64,000 bases of DNA from Thuidium tamariscinum (lineage: Eukaryota > Streptophyta > Bryopsida > Hypnales > Thuidiaceae). Where the stretch lies: assembly GCA_947034885.2 (NCBI GenBank), contig OX344749.2, positions 35,397,182 to 35,461,181 on the forward strand. The letters are read 5' to 3'. Below, piece after piece: positions 61,486 through 64,000 of this stretch. Position 1 is the stretch's first letter; each line of letters opens with the position of its first letter. The translations under genes were made by a program, and so were the position numbers. The notes under the pieces are model-generated. The model was not told the origin of the DNA and did not search any database. It was given only the letters and a program-made list of their open reading frames with translations.

Positions 61486-62891
61486 CTGGCATAAGAAGAA
61501 AAAAGAATGGTTCTATGGATTAGAATGACGTGGTTAAAAACGCAACAAAATTGTGATTTTCTAAGTATCAAAGCTCAACAAAGCTCACTAAAGCTCAAAA
61601 AACTATGACTGGTAAGGAGTTCAGGATTTCAGATGACTCTATTCGTTCGAAAGGCGTGATTGGAACGAGCCAAAATTGTGACGATCTAAGTGTGACAAAG
61701 CTCCCAAAACTAAGACTGGTAAAGATTTCATGTTTTCAGACAGGCGTCTGGTAAAGTAGCCATTCGTCGCGAATGAGTTGGGATGTCAATTATTGCCGCA
61801 AGAGATTCAATGGATAACTTGAATAACCTTCTCTAACAATAACTGTGACTTCCAGGACAACTCTGACGTTCATTCCGAATCCACCACTAAGGTAAGAAAT
61901 CCAATTTGTGACACTATGTTGTATTAGTGCACATTGCAGGTTTTGTAAAATGCACTCCTGATACCAAATCGGTACAAACCTTTCATGGCCAGCCACTACA
62001 AATCAATCTGTAAACACCAACTTAGCTTCAAGAAAGACCAATATTTCATAGCCTACAGAGAGTTCAAAAAGTTTACAATACACTAATACAGAACAAATAT
62101 CCATAGTGACACAAATAGACTCCATTCAGTCGGAACCCAAATACGGTATCTTACCCAAGTGCAATGCCAAACCTCGATTTCATAAGGAAACCCTGTTGCT
62201 ATTCCACTGAAAGATGCGAGAATAAGATCCGAAAATACTTTTAAAAAAGACCAAATCCACACAGAAACAGGTAAAGACGAAACCCCTCCAAAATCCTTAG
62301 ACAGTAGAGAAAAAACAATCCACCACCCAAACATTTTGCAACAACACATCAGCAGGTTGCGATCGAACCCCACTCACCTAAATCAATACCGAAACCACCC
62401 TTCTTCCGGTCTCCAACCTGTGAATCCAACACCATGCCCTCGTCAACCACCAATCCCCCACCTCAACCCCGCACAGACTCCCCCACCCAGTGAAAGTCAA
62501 ATCTCTTCCAAACCCAAAGAGAATCCCAAGGACAAACCCCAAACTCCTACAGAAAATGACTAAGCACAGAACCAGCAAAAACCCGTACGAACTGCACACG
62601 AAGTCCCACGGATCCCGCTTTATGCTAGGCAAGGCCGGTAGAATTTGGATGTAGCCGACGCAATGGGAGCATTTCCTTCGCAATCTTAGTCAATTTCACG
62701 TGTCGGGATTGACGGACTGCGCCACGAGCCACCTTTCGTCAACGTTCCCCGATGCTGCCAGCTCCAGAGATAATTGGGAGGGATGCCACAGGAGGAAGGG
62801 ACTCCATAGCCGCTGACCTAGTTGCGAAATTTCGGGGGAGTAAAAACAGCAGGGATGACAAATTTGGGTGGGTTTCTTGAGCAAAACTTAC
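61486..62891 (-). other. Probable 5'-UTR intron of the LURP-one-related gene
   Basis: Bounded by donor GTAAGT (62891-62886) and an acceptor with a long pyrimidine tract (AG at 61487-61486). Frames inside it on either strand show no known domain. Confidence 0.45.
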
Positions 62892-63095
62892 TGGAGTTGC
62901 CTGGGGATTGAGGAATTACGGGAAGTGAAGTTTGTTGACAAGCTGGTGGGAAGACGGATTCGACTGAATTCGAGTTGCTTGGGGTCGGGTCCGACGCGGG
63001 GGGAGCAATTTGCAGGATTAACAGCGGGTAATTGACAAGCTAGGACGGCGGAGAAAGTTTCACCTTTCAAGCTTTCAACCCGAAACCCGAGAAAC
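62892..63095 (-). other. Probable non-coding 5' exon of the LURP-one-related gene
   Basis: Upstream of the start codon the minus strand has a pyrimidine-rich tract ending in CCAG (AG at 61487-61486), just before the short leader and ATG at 61467. A strong donor GTAAGT lies at 62891-62886. Together they imply a 1.4-kb 5'-UTR intron (62891-61486) and a first exon from about 63,095 to 62,892. That exon holds an ATG at 63070. Spliced as proposed, its frame runs past the real ATG in another frame and would form an overlapping upstream ORF, unless transcription starts below 63070. Inferred from splice signals only. Confidence 0.5.
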
Positions 63096-63130
63096 CTCTG
63101 ATGATGGAGAAATGTATAATAAGGGTAGTC
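63096..63130 (-). promoter_or_regulatory. Candidate core promoter (TATA-like) of the LURP-one-related gene
   Basis: Read on the minus strand, TTATTATACATTTC at about 63122-63109 is a TATA-like box some 25-30 bases ahead of the inferred first exon. The flanks (62,600-63,550) are clearly richer in GC and CpG than the rest of the window, as expected around a plant promoter. Inferred from position and composition. Confidence 0.35.
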
Positions 63131-63614
63131 ACGGCTCTTCCTCCCTGCCGAACTTCGCCACCGTTTTTCGTCGTGGCAGCTGCGAGTTGGCTCTTGCGAG
63201 ACGGCATGCGACGGAATATTCTTCGACGGCGAAGACTTCGCCGCGTCGCTTATTCTACTCCGGAGGTGAATAAGCGGTGTGAAGAACCGTTAGCGAGCGA
63301 AGTTGTTACCGGAAGCTGTCGATCGCACCGTCGGAGTTGCCAATCTCGCACGATTCCGATTCTACACGCTCACCGCGCTCGAAAGGGGTGTCACAGCTCC
63401 TTCATGCTAATCGACTCCTGATTGGACCCTGTTTTCCCTCATTCTTCTGCGAAATCTGGGTGCTCGAAGGAGCCGTGACTACCTCTAATGATTTGAAAGT
63501 GGGGTTCATGAAGAGGTTTTTGTAATGTAATGGGTACGAGGGGAGGAGGCTCATAAACCGCTCATCTAAGGGCTGGTCCACCTTTCTCATGTATTTGTTT
63601 GGATGGTAATATTT
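63131..63614. other. GC-rich upstream region
   Basis: Rich in CGACGG and GCGAAG motifs. A plus-strand frame (63101-63421) is very Arg-rich, with no domain, and probably reflects composition. It could support a divergent promoter, but no plus-strand gene is visible before the transposon remnant begins. Confidence 0.35.
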
Positions 63615-64000
63615 TTCACTCATTTTTCAGTGAAAGAGAAATAAACAAGGAATCTTACACAAGTTGTTTCATATTTTTTGAAGCATTATTGAATTAGTTA
63701 TGAATTTTCAAACACAGTCTGGCATAGGGCCCTATTTGTGATCAATAGGCCTTGCAAACCCATACATGTGCAGTTTGAAAAAAAATCTGGCTTGCTTCAA
63801 AAACTAGCATTGCAACATGTAAAAAGTAATAGCATTTGTTTCTAAAAGTGTTCCTTTCTAAAACTAAAATGAATATTTGAATAAATCATTATTTCAGATT
63901 TTTGAACACTTGAAAGAAGGTACTTCAACAACTAATTCTTATTTTAAATATAATCAAGAAACACCTAACCACTTAGTTGAGAATGAAACCATTGGGACTC
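63615..64000. repeat. Dispersed repeat family M, running off the window
   Basis: Aligns over its whole visible length with 7030-7500 (boxes AGTGAAAGAGAAAT, GAAGCATTATTGAATTAG, CAAAAACTAGCATTG). The right end lies outside the window. Confidence 0.8.

Noticed and set aside
63101..63421. 106-codon plus-strand Arg-rich open frame
   Set aside because: It sits on the inferred promoter of the minus-strand gene; its composition is explained by CpG-rich DNA.

Overview
This is AT-rich eukaryotic nuclear DNA, almost certainly from a streptophyte plant. The two supported genes are spliced with GT-AG introns and encode plant families: a membrane-anchored GH9 endo-beta-1,4-glucanase of the endoglucanase-10 (GH9B) type, and a LURP-one-related (tubby/scramblase-like fold) protein. 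The very low gene density and the crowd of small DNA transposons fit a repeat-rich plant genome. A seedless plant such as a moss is my guess, but the sequence does not settle it.

Layout. From 1 to about 51,720 I find no intact gene. The stretch is a mosaic of non-autonomous DNA transposons, often nested. (1) TTAA-target elements of roughly 0.9-1.0 kb with ends like CCCCTAAAGG...CCTTTAGGGG (piggyBac-like by target site). (2) TA-target MITEs of several sequence families. (3) TTA-target Tourist/Harbinger-like MITEs with GAGCATCC ends. (4) MULE-like MITEs with 9-bp target duplications. (5) CACTA-type elements, one 3.9 kb and one 143 bp. Several insertions can be proved inside the window because an uninterrupted copy of the host repeat is also present. 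The segment 33,000-36,289 is poorer in repeats and may hold decayed coding sequence.

The gene-bearing part is 52,200-63,110. The GH9 gene runs on the + strand (six coding exons, 52,974-57,264, 530 aa) and is followed by a 115-bp tandem repeat in its probable 3' UTR. The LURP-one-related gene runs on the - strand (two coding exons, 61,467 to 60,013, 306 aa), with a probable 5'-UTR intron and a promoter near 63,090-63,125. It is followed, on its own downstream side, by another tandem repeat (about 110 bp). The two genes converge. The region between their stops (57,265-60,012) holds the two tandem repeats and a perfect 19-bp inverted repeat. After 63,600 the transposon mosaic resumes.

Functionally, the GH9 enzyme is expected to act on beta-1,4-glucans at the plasma membrane or cell wall during wall remodelling. 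The LURP-one-related protein is of unknown biochemical function. Nothing here ties them to one pathway. The most interesting non-genic signal is that the TTAA-target families, although different over most of their length, share a subterminal box (about ACAAGATCCTACGGTTA) roughly 90-120 bp from one end.
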